Position numbers and translations under genes: made by a program
Notes under the pieces: model-generated
The model's database searches: none
What the model was told of the DNA's origin: nothing
Seen by the model: the letters and a program-made list of their open reading frames with translations, nothing else
In this document: positions 34,681 through 47,400 of the stretch, one piece after another
Numbering within the stretch: position 1 is the stretch's first letter
Layout: each line of letters starts with the position of its first letter
DNA from: Bryoerythrophyllum caledonicum
Lineage: Eukaryota > Streptophyta > Bryopsida > Pottiales > Pottiaceae
DNA length: 64,000 nucleotides
Assembly: GCA_963971425.1 (NCBI GenBank)
Contig: OZ020521.1
Span: 9,875,519-9,939,518, forward strand
Direction of reading: 5' to 3'

Positions 34681-36784
34681 CCAAAATTCCATTCCAAACT
34701 TACAGACCGAGACGAAGGCCACAGCACAGTTGAGATTTGACCTTTCCGTCATGAAGGTTCGATTCTAGCCCGTCATTATATCAACATGACATTGCTTCAA
34801 TGTCATTTGACTCTACTCAAGAACATTTTGCTCACAATCTTCTCTGCCATTGTCTTGGATGTACCATTCAAGGTGTAATGAGACAATAGAGTTTTTCTGA
34901 AAGTGGTTTCTAAAGAGGAAAGAGAGGATGTGAGACATGCCACATAAGGTGAGTTTTTTTTATGCACTAGAATAGATTGTCAAAAATCTTATACTCCCTT
35001 TTTCTACCCCACTCAAATGTACGAGTACTACACTTAAGATGACATTTAGTGTAGTGGTACAAATAGCGTATTTACCTAACAAGTAACTTTGTTAACAATT
35101 TGGCAATTAGAGTTAGTGGCCATTGTCATTTATAAATACCCCCAATCATCCACCTACCCTAGTACACTATTTGTAAAAAGGTTGACAATTAGTATTAGCC
35201 CCAAATCAACCACCTACCGGCCGCCATGCATTTATTCTCCCCTTCTCATCCTCAATCTCATCCCCTTATCTTCCCATTTCCATCTCTTGCATTCCTTGAA
35301 ATTTTTAGTTTGAGTGAGAAGGATATGCTAGAGGTTGTTAAGTCGTGAAGCATACTTTCCTTGAGAAGCATACTTGAGTGGTTCTAGGTTTAGGACTGTC
35401 AAGGCTCCATCTTCAGTTTTCAAACCTCATCCGGAGCCATTCATCTGACCACAATATTCTTTGAGACATGTTTGCACGGGGTTTTTTTTTCTAGGGCCTT
35501 TGTTTTCTCTATGGGTAGAGGTGTTGCAAGTTGTCGGGTCAGTATTCTTCTAGTTAGCACTTAATTGTCATTAAATACAACCAAAGTAAACTGCTCCAGT
35601 GTCGTTCTCACAGAGACCTATTATTTTCTTTTCTGAATGAACTACAAAAAAAACTAAACTACCAAACGTTACTCCATAGGTTAGCTTTCCTACTGATTCC
35701 TTTGCTCGACATCCGGATCCTTCCGGATTCTTGAGTTCTTACAATAGCTTCCGGAACTAATTTCCGGACAGCTGGAAGGGAGTTGTATTTATCTCTGCTC
35801 CTCCTCAGAGAGTCTTCCGGACGATTTAAACGAGTGGCCGGAAGGCCACTGATCATGTTTTGTGTAAGTGGCCGGATTCCCCACTGTCTTGTGACTTAAA
35901 GTGGCTAGACATCCACTCTCCCTACTTTGCTAACCGGTGGACAATTGTTGCTGCAGGACCCACGCTCTCACAACATCCGGATGGCCATCCGGATGCGATC
36001 AAGCAGAGGAAAATCCGGACCACAACGACATTTCGGTCGGTATTATAGTCGTTCTACTGAGTGAGCCTTACAGTTTGCAAGAGGATTTCCTTCTAGACAT
36101 ACACATCAGGTTTTTCCCTATTGTAGGGGGAGATTCAGGCCTGAACCGGAATCCAGGTTCACATGGATTGTGCCCTAGAGACCACCAGGCACACCTCTGC
36201 AATACGTCTTTTTTTTTCCTGGCTACCTTCGGACCCTGAAGAATGTGAGGGCTCTCTCTATTCTCTTCTCCAACTCTTCTGGGTGTTCTCTTAATGCAAG
36301 TCCCAACCGGGTACTTCAAATATAAACCCTTTAACACTCTCAACAAGAGAACTAGATCACCATACTCCAACTACAATGGATCCGTTCCTCACAAGAAAAC
36401 ACTCAATCACCACACGTTTGGGATAAACCACATAGTAATAGATTGAAAACGTTTTCAGCGAGAGAAACAATATGATGAACTTTCTAAAACTCATCTATAA
36501 AGTACTAAGTTTCCTAAATTTAAGTCTATCTTATCCGCAAGAAATCCGGAACATCTTATCCTAATAGCACAAAGGCCTTATCTCCAAAAATTCGGAAATC
36601 TGATCTCAGATCCAAAAATTATGGATCTCAGATCGAGATTTTTTACTCCTAACTGGTAAGGTAGTTGTAGAATTCCTTAGCCTAAGGTTTGGCAGCCAGG
36701 TGCAATCTTGAGCCCCATCGGTAATCGCTACAGACAATTAATCGCTAAGTAACTAACAATTTCTAACTTCAAGCCTAGACCTAA
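34681..36784. other. spacer: transposon-end fragment, then TCCGGA-rich sequence
   Basis: 34685-34760 resembles 30470-30560 (part of the small-gene duplication). 35025-35230 carries TTTAGTGTAGT and ACTACACTTAAG-like words shared with the element ends at 60520 and 62360. From about 35690 the hexamer TCCGGA is strikingly frequent, and this probably belongs to the retroelement remnant at 36785-38350 as non-coding flank. No gene recognised. Confidence 0.5.
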
Positions 36785-38350
36785 CTAGGAAGTCTTCTGG
36801 GCACCCTTATTCCGCCGGCTCCTACACCTAGAGGATTCGTCCACAACGACCCTTGCCTTCTTTGTCTTCTCCGGAGACGGTTCCGGTACCTGGCTCTTGC
36901 TTCCAGAAGCTGGAGTAGTCGGCTCCCGGTCGTCAGTGGGTGGCACTACTTGCGTCGCCTTCTCTGTTGTGCCGGCCGAGGTTCCCATTATGCCCTTGAC
37001 GTTGGAAGTCTCCTCCGGAAGACCCTTGGACAGTGGGGAGGTTGTCTTCCGGAGGGTGGAGGAGGGAGAGAAGGAAGGAAGCCGAAAAATTGGGGGAGTC
37101 TCTTGGAAGAGCGTTGTCGGGAGCGTGTCCTTCCAAGACTTGAGGGTCTTCGTGCTAGGCAGAGGGAGGTTATTCCAGCTCATTGGCGACGACGCATCGG
37201 GAGTACTCAGAATCTCCTTATCCTTCTCCTTCCCCTTCTCCTTTCCCTTCCCAGAAGCCCCCGATGCTCTACTCGATGGCCCGGCTTCATCTGGTGAGGA
37301 GCCGAGGTCGATTGGTGAGGTCGGCGCCACGGGTTCCTCCCAGACCACATTATTGACCAAGAGTTGCATCTCGCTCCAAGTCTTCTCCATCTTTCGACCG
37401 TGATCCATGAGGAACCGGATGATCTGTCCTCGATTCATCTTCCCTTCCTTTTCCAATCGTTTGTTGAAGAAGAGGCTCCGGTTGACCGTGTCAACTAGAA
37501 AAACTCAGCGCCTCCTAAATTTCTACGAGTGCTTGTGCCAATGCGGTGGCTCTGTCCTCCGCCTCCTTCTGGGTTGCTCGTGCTTCCGCTACTGCCGCTT
37601 TTGCCATTACCAACTTCTACTGAAGCTTTGCAAGCGCTTCGATCAAAGGGGCCTGTTGCTCTTCCAATACGCTAAACTGGGCTTGCACATGTTGGAGATC
37701 CTTCAACCGGGGAAGGATATCCTTCACCTCATCTACCTTTAGCTTGGTCAAGATATCGTTTACGAGCACCATACTATCCGCAATGAATTGGTTAAGCAGC
37801 GCGGTCCGCTAGGTCACGTGCTTAAGCAACTCCATAATATCTCCCCCCGGTCTTCCGTTGAGTATCGGAGGATCTGCCTTAAGTACTCGTTCCGATTGTG
37901 TGGAAGGGCCGGCAGACTCTAGACTAGCGGAGGTCGTCTCCAGCTGAGTCAATTGAGCTGCCCTTGGTTCTGCATCCTGTTGCACTAATCAACTTTGCTT
38001 CCGGGTTCGAGGGGTTTCGAACGGAGGCAACTCCGCTACTATGGGCTCGTCTTCAGAGTCGGTTTGTGGTCCGCCATACTTTTGAATGTTCAAAAATTCT
38101 TCATACCCATCTTGCTCCACCGGTGTCAACAACTCGTCTTTCACATAGAAGTGGGTCAGGTAAGACGGGAGCGGCGATCCGGTCTTCTTTGTCCGGTAGA
38201 GGCCCTTGACCAACCTCCCAGCAAGATTGTGCATCAGCGATGCCCAATCGATGGTGATCTTCCCTCGCATGGCCCCTAGGAAAGTGCACGCCCACTTGGA
38301 CACCAGCCTTTTGGGCTTCTCCGGATGGAATATCGAGTTTAGAAACCCTA
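36785..38350 (-). pseudogene. retroelement structural-protein remnant (plant transposon-protein type)
   Basis: Two minus-strand blocks. 38303-37989 encodes a segment with KITIDWASLMHNL, LVKGLYRTKK and LPSYLTHFYV, like the domain often annotated as 'putative plant transposon protein', then an acidic stretch. 37456-36785 (223 codons) starts MEKEGKMNRGQIIRFLMDHG, is rich in S, P, T, K and G, and ends in a basic tail (CRSRRNKGAQKTS). Between them (37460-37985) no single frame stays open. A GAGCAGGGA repeat lies just 5' (38398-38455). No enzyme domain is visible. Confidence 0.5.
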
Positions 38351-38913
38351 CGACTATCCGTGCCTAGAGATCACTAAGGTCGAGCGAAGCTAGTATGTGA
38401 GCGGGGAGCAAGGAGCAGGGAGCAGGGAGCAGGGAAAATGGAAGCAGAGAGCAGGAACTTGCAAAAATCTCTATTGGGATTTTAAAAATTCGGTTGTTAA
38501 AATATAAAAATCATGTAACTTATATTTCTTTAAAAATTAGCAAAAAGATGCCTATGACCGTGTACCACAGGGGGTCCTAAACCGCGAATAAAATATGGAT
38601 TTGCACATTCAGAGACGTTGAATCTGGTTTGAAAAAATTCAAAATTTCAAAAGTTTGAGGGGATTGGAATATATTATTCACTACTTTATTTTTTTACTCA
38701 ATTGGTGAAAAGATAAAATTATAAACTTGAATAAGTTGCACATAAGCTACGGAAGATTTCAATAAGTCGCACAGTCGCACATAAGCTACGAAAGATTTCA
38801 AAAACTTGGTAGTGGCCCTTTTCGTCGCACTCCATATTCAAATATAACCCAACAAACTTAATACACAATTTCAAACCCTACAGTATAAAGGAAACTACAA
38901 ATTACTTTCTACA
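38351..38913. repeat. GAGCAGGGA minirepeat and AT-rich spacer
   Basis: 38398-38455 is a run of GAGCAGGGA-like units. Related runs lie next to the remnants at 20473 and 49334. The rest is AT-rich, with two near-copies of GCACATAAGCTACG at about 38736-38790. Confidence 0.55.
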
Positions 38914-41900
38914 TCATGGTGATACGTGGCATAAAACCCCAGTTTCTAGAACACGCTTCACTTCATTGAAGCTAAAGCTCGGGGCATGCATAAACACATC
39001 AATTGCGGAATCCAAACTACAGATAACAGTAAAGATGTAGTAAAGATGCTTGCATTGGGTCCATTGTCCTCGTTTTCCTAAGGACTTTGTCAACATCTCT
39101 TTGAAGTATGGACATGAACAATCTGGAAATGAACCTACAGTGATCAGGTACTGTTGAGAATTGGGAACTATACCGGATTCTAGAGTAACGATGCATCCAA
39201 ATCCTGGATGAGGTACCATGGTCACTTGATGAATGCGACACTTGAGGGTGACAGCTGATGCACAATTGTTGAGATGTTTTGTTGTAGGAGCCCTCATATT
39301 CCTGCGAATACTCTTCCCAGATCTGATCTTAGGATATTCATCAGGGGAATCCATAGTGGAATGAAAACTCATATCAAGGGTAGGACCTTGACTACCAAAA
39401 AGTCGTCTTGGAGACATCGCAACACGCTGAGGTAGTTGAAAACCTGCATTCTCGAGTGCCAAAATTTCTTTCTTCGAAAGATTAGTTCCAAGTTTAACTG
39501 GCCAGACACTTGGAACATCAGGTTTCGAGAGGACCCACTTGCGTTTGGTGCCCTTCACACAACGCTCGATGTCGTCATTGCAGAAGAAGAATTGCATGCG
39601 CTCGACCTTGTTCTTCTTATAATTGTCCATCATTCCAACATAGGTAGGAGCAGGAGTGCTTTTGTTGTCTTGCACAATTCTTGCAATACACTTCCTCTTG
39701 GTAACTGCCTGTAATGCAAAACATGCTTTTGCAGAAGTCTTTGGCAATCTAGCAATGTGCCATTGCGACTTATTGCATACAGTCTCCTGAACGGCAGTAG
39801 TATGGCTTGAAAGAGATCTCAATGGAGATTGAATCACCTCTGTTGCCATGGGAACGGTTTCTTCTTCAGGTACGGAAGAAAGAAACTCCTCGTGAACATT
39901 ACTCATACTAGGTGCACCCGTACGAGCTCTGGATGTTCTGGTATTGATTCTTGGATAGGAATAGTTTACCTTGTCAGGCCGATGGGACTCGTGCTCGTCA
40001 CCTAAAGGCATGTCGGGCTTGCGTTTTTGACTACCAAATACTTCTTCTCCTTCCATGTGGGGATGACGAGTGCAAAATTCATCAGCTCCAGGCATTTTTG
40101 CTATTGCCTCGTTGAGAACCTTGGGGTTTCCAGAGCGACAGACAGAGCATTGGGCAACCCTTAATAGCAACTCCTCCTTTCCAGGCCCATTGCCTCCACG
40201 TTCCCCTTTAAGAAACTGATAATACTTCACCACTTGCATAAATGCCCTAACAAAGTCATCCACAGTGGCCACATACAAGTCATTTCTTCGATTTCCGGAC
40301 TGCTGGAGCCATTTGTTGTGGATTGTCTCTGCAAGATTGCATGAGGGCATCTCGGCAAGCTCAGCCTCATTAAGATTCTACACACATGCCATGGAATGAA
40401 GGAACAAAGGTGTTATTCAACAAATAACATGGAAATTGATGAGTACGAATATTTTGGCACATAAATGAATGGTTTCATAAAACATGTATATGGCTTTCGC
40501 TTACCAATTGCATAAAGCCACCCCACTAGCGGTATCGAAAATGCCAAAATGCTAGCCACAGCTCCAAAGGACTCAAGCTCTCCCCCGTTGCGGCACCTGA
40601 AGAATGCCACCATCCTACGATGGCGTGGTAGCGAGTTTCGGCCTCATTAAATGTTGTTGCATTCTTATATTGCTTGCAAAGCTGTCGATGTTGATCTTGG
40701 AGGTCAGCCTTGATGTCGGCCTTCGTATGCTTCTCAAGAGATTGGGTCCAATGGAAGAGGCATGTTCGTTCTTGATTGGCCATTGGGATGGATGCATCGC
40801 CACTTCCATAGATGACCCGCACTGCATTCCAATTTGCTTGCGCGCTATCAGCCATGAATCCTTTGAACTTAGGATCCGGTATGTCATGCCTAGCTGCTAC
40901 TGCATTTAGATTCTTCCAAAAAATGCATTGAGCAGCGGCATCCTCAGACTGCATATCACAAACCGCCACAGTCATAACCCTACACAAAGTTGAGTCGTAC
41001 ACATGGCAAGCCATCGTGGTCCACTGCTTTACACGCTTGACATGGTCAAACATCAACCATGCGTCTTCGAGGTCGCCGGTGGGCTGCATTCGTCTTACCA
41101 AGTCAACTCCACTTCCTGGCCCCACTTCAGACATCTTAAAGACAAATACCTTATCTGAATCAGATCCTTGGCCCGGAAATTTATTTTCCTGAATGAAAGC
41201 CCAATTGCTGCAACCCCTCAATTTTGTGATACTATCCATGATGCCATACCGCCGTAGGTACTTGAAACTTGTGACCTGATTTCGAATACTAGGTGAATTG
41301 ATGGACTTGCACATATCCAAAACAGGTACTAACTCCTCCAGGTTCAAGGTCTTCGACGGAACATCTTCAGGTCGTAGAAGAAGCTCTCCAAAAATATCTT
41401 TACTTGCCTCCAAAACAATTGCAGAGGTAGTAGCATTTGGGGTCCTTTCAACATGCTCCCCAAGAAGGGCATTGGTCCTCTCGATCAACTCCCTATAGTC
41501 ACCAACTTTGACAGGATGTCTATGAACCCCTAAATGCACACATGCGCGAGTCATAATTGAACTGCCAAACACATAGTATATTCTAGAATCGCAGCTAGCA
41601 AGGCAAGAAGGGGGTGTCTTACAAATCTTACAAACCAGTGATGAACCGTTCGGTGGAAGACAACCAACTCCAAACTTTGCCGAAGTCGAGCCCTCCCACT
41701 CCGTACTGTTGATGGAAGATGTTCGATGGACACGAGTCAAGTAGGCACAATTGCGGTTATTGCATTGGAGATGGCCCACGCAACTGGATGTGCGAAATGT
41801 CAGTCCCGCGTCATTCTTGATATGCGAGGTAATTGTCTTTGTCCAAGCGTGGCCGTCGTATCGCTTGTCCATTCCTGTCATCAACTTCGCTTGCGAGAGC

Positions 41901-42664
41901 ATTCCAGAGGCTTGGACGGGAGGTAATTCAAAAATGACATCCTCATTGAAATCAGGGGGTAGACTATGTACTCTTTGAATACAAACAGTACTATAGTCAA
42001 GCTTCTTGAGCATGTTTCTAGATCCTTTTCCATCACGTAACTGCTTTAGTGAGTCAATAATACTAACAGAGTCACTAAAGCTCGCAGGAGAAGATCCACT
42101 TCTACCCGAGATGCGATCAACCGATGAATCTGGCCTTGAGCAATCAACGATGGTACGCGACAAAGGAATCTTACGAGCAGGAGAATCAATATCGGAGTCA
42201 TCACTTATGATAGTGACAAAGTTAGAATCAAGCTCAACCTTTACTTCAGAGAGTATGGGAGCATTTGAACAATGAGGAGTACGATCCTCTGCGGATGGGT
42301 TCTCAGCAATGTAACTTACGCCATAGACTCTGAATCTACCTGGCTTAAGCAACCACTGCTTCTCATTATCAATATATGTATGATGCTGACCTAGCGTATG
42401 AGTAATGCGTCCAGAGGAACCATCAAACATTTCTTCGTCGAGATACAAAGAGTCTGCTTTCAAATGAAATCTCAGGCTCAATCGTGACGCAGAAATATGA
42501 GCAAATCCATCTTCAGAGAGAGGGATTGTGAAAGGCAAACTATCAAGAGAAGCGCGTATGACAGCCATAGTGTAGTGACACTCATCTATCTCCTTTGCGG
42601 CCATTCCGCCAGAGGTACTATCACACAATTGCAATCTGGAAAGGACTCTAGAAGTCAATGTCAA
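38914..42664 (-). CDS. Mutator-like transposase with GCM/FLYWCH-type and SWIM zinc fingers; one in-frame TAG
   Basis: Two exons, 42664-40505 and 40377-38914, joined by a GT(AAGC)-(TGT)AG intron in phase 0, giving about 1,206 codons. N-terminal part (~residues 1-240) is variable. At ~270-345 a Cys-rich DNA-binding segment, SCVGHLQCNNRNCAYL, resembles GCM/WRKY/FLYWCH fingers. A MULE-type catalytic region follows, with LMFDHV and, later, FMADSAQANWNAV and ERTCLFHWTQSL. The C-terminal SWIM finger is CSC...CKH, then HLYYIF. In exon 1 the frame meets TAG at 40526-40528, seven codons before the donor; reading continues WGGFMQL and then NLNEAEL in exon 2. The gene is therefore intact but for one nonsense codon, one base change from a CAG or TGG codon. 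ATG at 42601 (MAAKEIDEC) is an alternative start. It may be a transposon gene or a domesticated one. Its upstream region is shared with member B. Confidence 0.75.
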
Positions 42665-43313
42665 TGAATATATTTAGTGCCTATGAGAGGAAGTAAATCT
42701 GAAAGAGATCAAACGATTGAATTGACCACAAAGTAAATCAACAGCTGTGATGCAAGAGATTGATGAGGTGGCAAATCGTAAGCCAGTAATGAATATTATT
42801 GGTTCCTAAATCTGTAGTATAATAGGACTTGGTGACAAAGAATTGAAAGATATATATGAAATAGATCTCTGGGCCTGATTGGAGGTTAGTGAAGCAATTC
42901 TATTGGGATAATCGACAAGATTGACAGCTTTGCCAGTGCACTGAATGGTCAATAATAGACAAATAACTGAGACTGGACGCCGTCACCGATGTCAGTGATA
43001 GTCAAAATAGGATAGTACTCGTGTACAATATAGAGTGTATTGTTAGTCGAATTCCATTTTTGATGACTGTTAAAGCACGCTGAGTACATCTCATTAAATC
43101 AGTTACTGTGGCTCTGATGGTACCTTGCTACTCTAACCGTTGTAATTCTAAAGCTTATACATGGACAAACTCCCGATTCGGCTCGACTGGGAGAGACATA
43201 TTTATTAGATAAAAGTCCGATGCGTGCTTGCCTGGAATTGCGGTGAACCATATACACTTGACGAATCGCACGGCCTCTTCCTCTGGCGTTGATTCATTAT
43301 GATTTCATGAACC

Positions 43314-44208
43314 AGCGTCGGTACCGACGCTAAATATTTACCACCATTCGGCTGGAATATTTACGACACTAAAGTCGATCTTTCATTCAAAGTTTATCGT
43401 TGGTATGTGAGTTGAGGCCTATTCTTGAGCTGATTCGTCTGGAAGATGTTGTGAGAGTTGAATGCACTTCAACCATCCAGGGCGTTTAACCAACGTCGGC
43501 ACCGACGCACCTGCCCTCCGGATTTATTTCAGTGAGAAACTCCATAGATTTATCGCGTTTGATTCATTTGCTGTTTCATTGAATGAGTATATCTCTTTCT
43601 AAATATGATCATCTGGTTATTTAGTTAGCTATCTTATGATAATTAGTGAGCCTCATATGGGCTCGTCGGTACCGACGATCTTCCTTTGCAGATCTGAAAT
43701 AACCAAGAAATGAATCATGATTACAGAAAATGCTTTAGAGGGTCCAAGTTCTCATTAATGTCCCGTCAAGATGGTGATTCTGCTTTCTTTTATGAATATT
43801 TTGTTGAAATGAATTGATTGTAATAAGCACCACAATGATCGTCGGTGCCGACGTAGTCATTTTCTGTTTAGTTCATCACAGTAATGTTTGTTTGATTATC
43901 AAATTATACTTGATATATTGGTCCATATTAGCCTAGAATTATTGTACTTTGGTCGATCCCTTCCTTTGTGAGCGCGTTCCTGAGTAGATCCTGACTGCGA
44001 GTTGCCAACAAATCCCCCCGGAAGCTGTAGCAGGGGTGCCGTCCTCTCCTATGTGTGGCGACCATAGTTGACGCCGCTGCTGGCAACCGTGATGGTGCCT
44101 GGGCTTCCGCCGTGCTATGGGAGCCCGTTCTTCGAGGGGGCGCTGGAGTTCGTGATAATTGTGTAAAGAGTATACGGCCGCTCCCGGAGTAGCGTCGGTG
44201 CCGACGCT
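43314..44208. promoter_or_regulatory. five phased palindromes CGTCGG-YR-CCGACG between two divergent genes
   Basis: Sites: 43314-43331 (AGCGTCGGTACCGACGCT, perfect 18-bp palindrome), 43494-43507 (centre CA), 43663-43678 (perfect 16 bp), 43840-43853 (centre TG) and 44191-44208 (18 bp, centre TG). The 6-bp arms are identical in all five. Core starts are 178, 170, 176 and 353 bp apart. Sequence between the sites is not repeated. They fill the region between the start of the SWIM gene (42664, minus) and of member B (44401, plus). They look like binding sites for a dimeric DNA-binding protein. Confidence 0.75.
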
Positions 44209-44400
44209 ATTTTTTGGCAGCCCATGCATACCCATGAACTGTGTTTGGATTGAGAACATTTGGATTAATTTATATAGAGTTCTCAGATTGAGGTTGATTC
44301 TTGTCTGGTATTTGCCTTTGCTCTCGTCTCATTATATTGTCATCCTTTGTAGAATTGTGTTGCTTAGATACTAATTATGATATGACGCAAAATTCAGGTC

Positions 44401-47400
44401 ATGGACCCATCATCATCTCAACGGTCTACCCGATCACCCGAATTCTCTGGTGGCACAAGTTCACATCCGGACGCGGAGGTTTCGGTGGCGGATGAGGTGG
44501 ATTGTCAACTACATCTTAACGAAGATGAGCTTCGTCAACACCAAAGGGTAAATTGTATCTTTGCCATAGACAGCCTTCGCATTGCACCCAAGGCTTCCTC
44601 TCGCCTTGATGTGCCGTTGTGCAGGCTTGTGTACATGCCACTTGTCCGACCCACACTGGAGTCGGATATTAAGCGGTTGGAGGCTGAATTTACTCATGGA
44701 TATCGCCCAGGATCTACCGTGTTTTATGTTTCTCTTTCCAATGACCTCGGTGAGGAGTCCTTTGTCAGCGAGGAGGATAGAGGAAAATGGGGCCCATTAT
44801 GGAACGCAGCCAATGATCGCTTTGAGTCAAATCTTTTGGCTACTCCCCAGTTGAGCTTCTTGAGGAATCGTAAACTCTTCATATGTGATGGAAATCATCG
44901 GTTCAAGGCATGGATGGGATATATTGAAAGAATGCACAATGCTGATGTAAATTGGCACATCTCCGTGGATTGCATTTGTTTGGATATCAAAGGCAGTGTC
45001 GGATTGGCTCTTCATGCTATGCACGATATTAACAGGTGAACATCATTCACTGAGTCCTTGCAATATTCATTCGGTACTTGCATCCTGGATTCATTGTTTG
45101 ATTGTTGATTCTATTGTCCCTATGTAGAGCCACAGAAAACTCACACGTCAAGACCAACTTCGTGCACATACTCCATCGAATTAAGGCGATTGGAAGTCAA
45201 CCACTTGAATCATTCAAGGATTTGTTGACTACAGAGGATTATCACAAGTGCTTGGCTAATCCTGGGAGAGGGAAGTCATGGTATCCATTAACAGTCGATG
45301 TCTTCGTCTCTCTACTCTTTCGGGTCAGTATTTTCACTTTTATGTTTTTCGGTTGTAAATGTATGCATTTATTGGTAATTTCTTATATTCTTACATATAA
45401 ATTATATTTGATATGGAATTATACCATTTCAAACCTCTTTACCAATTGCTGTTGGACCTCAGCAAGAGATTGCTGATGCATCAGATGAAGCTGCTAGAGT
45501 GTACCACGAAAATACTCCTGTGGAACTTCGGATTGACTCTGAGATTACCACTTCAATGCGAGGTGCAGCAAAGGCAAAAATTCAGATGTACAAGGGTCAG
45601 TGGTCCAAATATTCGGCCGTTGCAAATCCAAAGCTTGGTGACCAATTCCTTGAAGAGGTAAAAATGATTCTTTAATATATTTGTTATTTCATCTGAAGTT
45701 ATATACCAACATAGAGTGATTATTCAAAATAATTTTTCTCCTTATAATTTCAGATTACAAAGCATTGGAGTTCGAATTCAAAGCCAGAGATGACTTTGGA
45801 TAAGTTACAGTTGCTTGCAACTTCCAATGTCCCATCCCATTTCAAAGTTCGATGGCTTCAGTGGTGGAATTCTAGCAATGCCATTAGGGAAGCTCTCCAC
45901 TTTCCTCATAAAGGATTCAGCGATAAGGAGTTAGACTCGTGGTTAAACAAGGCATCCTTTTGGGCCGGAGTAAGTTCTGTTTAGCAAATTTCTTAATTTT
46001 TATGAATTAAGTTCATCATATTTTGGAATCGGTTCGTTCATTAAATGCTTTCAACCCAAGTGAGTAAGTTAATGTTTCAAAATTTGATCATTGTAGCTTG
46101 AAGTCGCCGTATCTGAGGAGTTTGAGAGTGTACTTAAAGCCGACAAGCTGCCTCTGAAGTTGGACCTACCGGAGAGACCTCGATCTCCACAAGAGTATGT
46201 GGAAGCATCAAGGGTTAAACTTTGGGTGCATGCCTTTCCAACACTCTTAAGAAGCAAGACCACATTCTCAAGGTCAAAAGAATTTAAGAACCACAAGAAT
46301 ATTGACTTGGCTGTGAAGCGAGTTGTTTGGAGGTGAGTGGGGTATTTTAGTGATATCAATTACAAGTCATTGCCTTTAATTTATTTATCTAAATGTGTTT
46401 TTGCAACTTTCAGGTATTATATGAAGGAGCTCTTTGTTAAGGGTGCCCTTGAGAGACATCAGCTTCCATTGTTTCTTCAGACATGGATTGATAAAAATTC
46501 ATCGCATTGTATGTTCACTCCTACTCAGCTTCAATCGTGATCAATTTTGCATTTAAATGATGGATGTTGGTATCTCGATTGCACGAAGCCTTTTTGTCCA
46601 TCTAAGGAAGAAGCGGCAATGGCTTCTCATGACAAATCCGAGGTATCTGGAGTGGTTGGTGCCACCACTCAAACCACTGTTGACCTTAGTGATGAGGATA
46701 TGGACACCGCGGGCGGGAGTACATTATCTGGGAAGGAGCAGTTGAAGGTCCTTTCTAAACGCGCCAAGGACGCTGAGAGAGAAGATCAAAGGAAAAAGAA
46801 AGAAGCAAGGCGGGCTGTGGAGAAAGCTCAAAGGGCTGCCGAATTAGCTACTGCGAAGGCAAAGGAGGCAGAGGCAAAGGCGGTAGCTCTTGGCTCAGCA
46901 AGATCTGGCACTATAGGAGATAGCCCCTCAACTGTTGGTGTGAGTCCAACCTCCTCAGATTCTTTATCTCGTCTGCATTTGAAGCGAGATGCTACATTTG
47001 CAGGGCTTTCAATGTCACGGTTGGTTCAAGGTACTTCCCATGCACTTAAAGACATTGTGCAAGATACACAATTTGTCGATGAGTGCATTATTAATGCCTC
47101 GCTGCTGTCCATTGATGCACACCTTTCAAAGTTCAAGTCTTTTCCATCGGCATGGACAAACTTGCAGGCCTTCGTTGATAAGGTACTTTATTTTCATTAT
47201 TTCTGTTATATTTTTGTCCACTCATTAATTGATAGTCGATCTAATTTCTATTTTTATTCCAGCACATGCTTGATCGCCCTCGACATTTCTCAGGTCGCCC
47301 AGAGAAGACTTCTGGTGTTGATTTGATGGTTGTGGATATTCCGGAGAACTTGCCAGTTCCAAATATTTCCACGTCTATTCCAGCGTGGAATGTTTTGGAT

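Noticed and set aside
34740-34765. tRNA or SINE B-box (GGTTCGATTCTAGCC)
   Set aside because: No matching acceptor stem or A-box; the surrounding sequence is a duplicate of 30470-30560.
43314-44208. CRISPR-like array
   Set aside because: Short palindromes of 14-18 bp with long unrelated spacers in a eukaryotic intergenic region; no cas genes.
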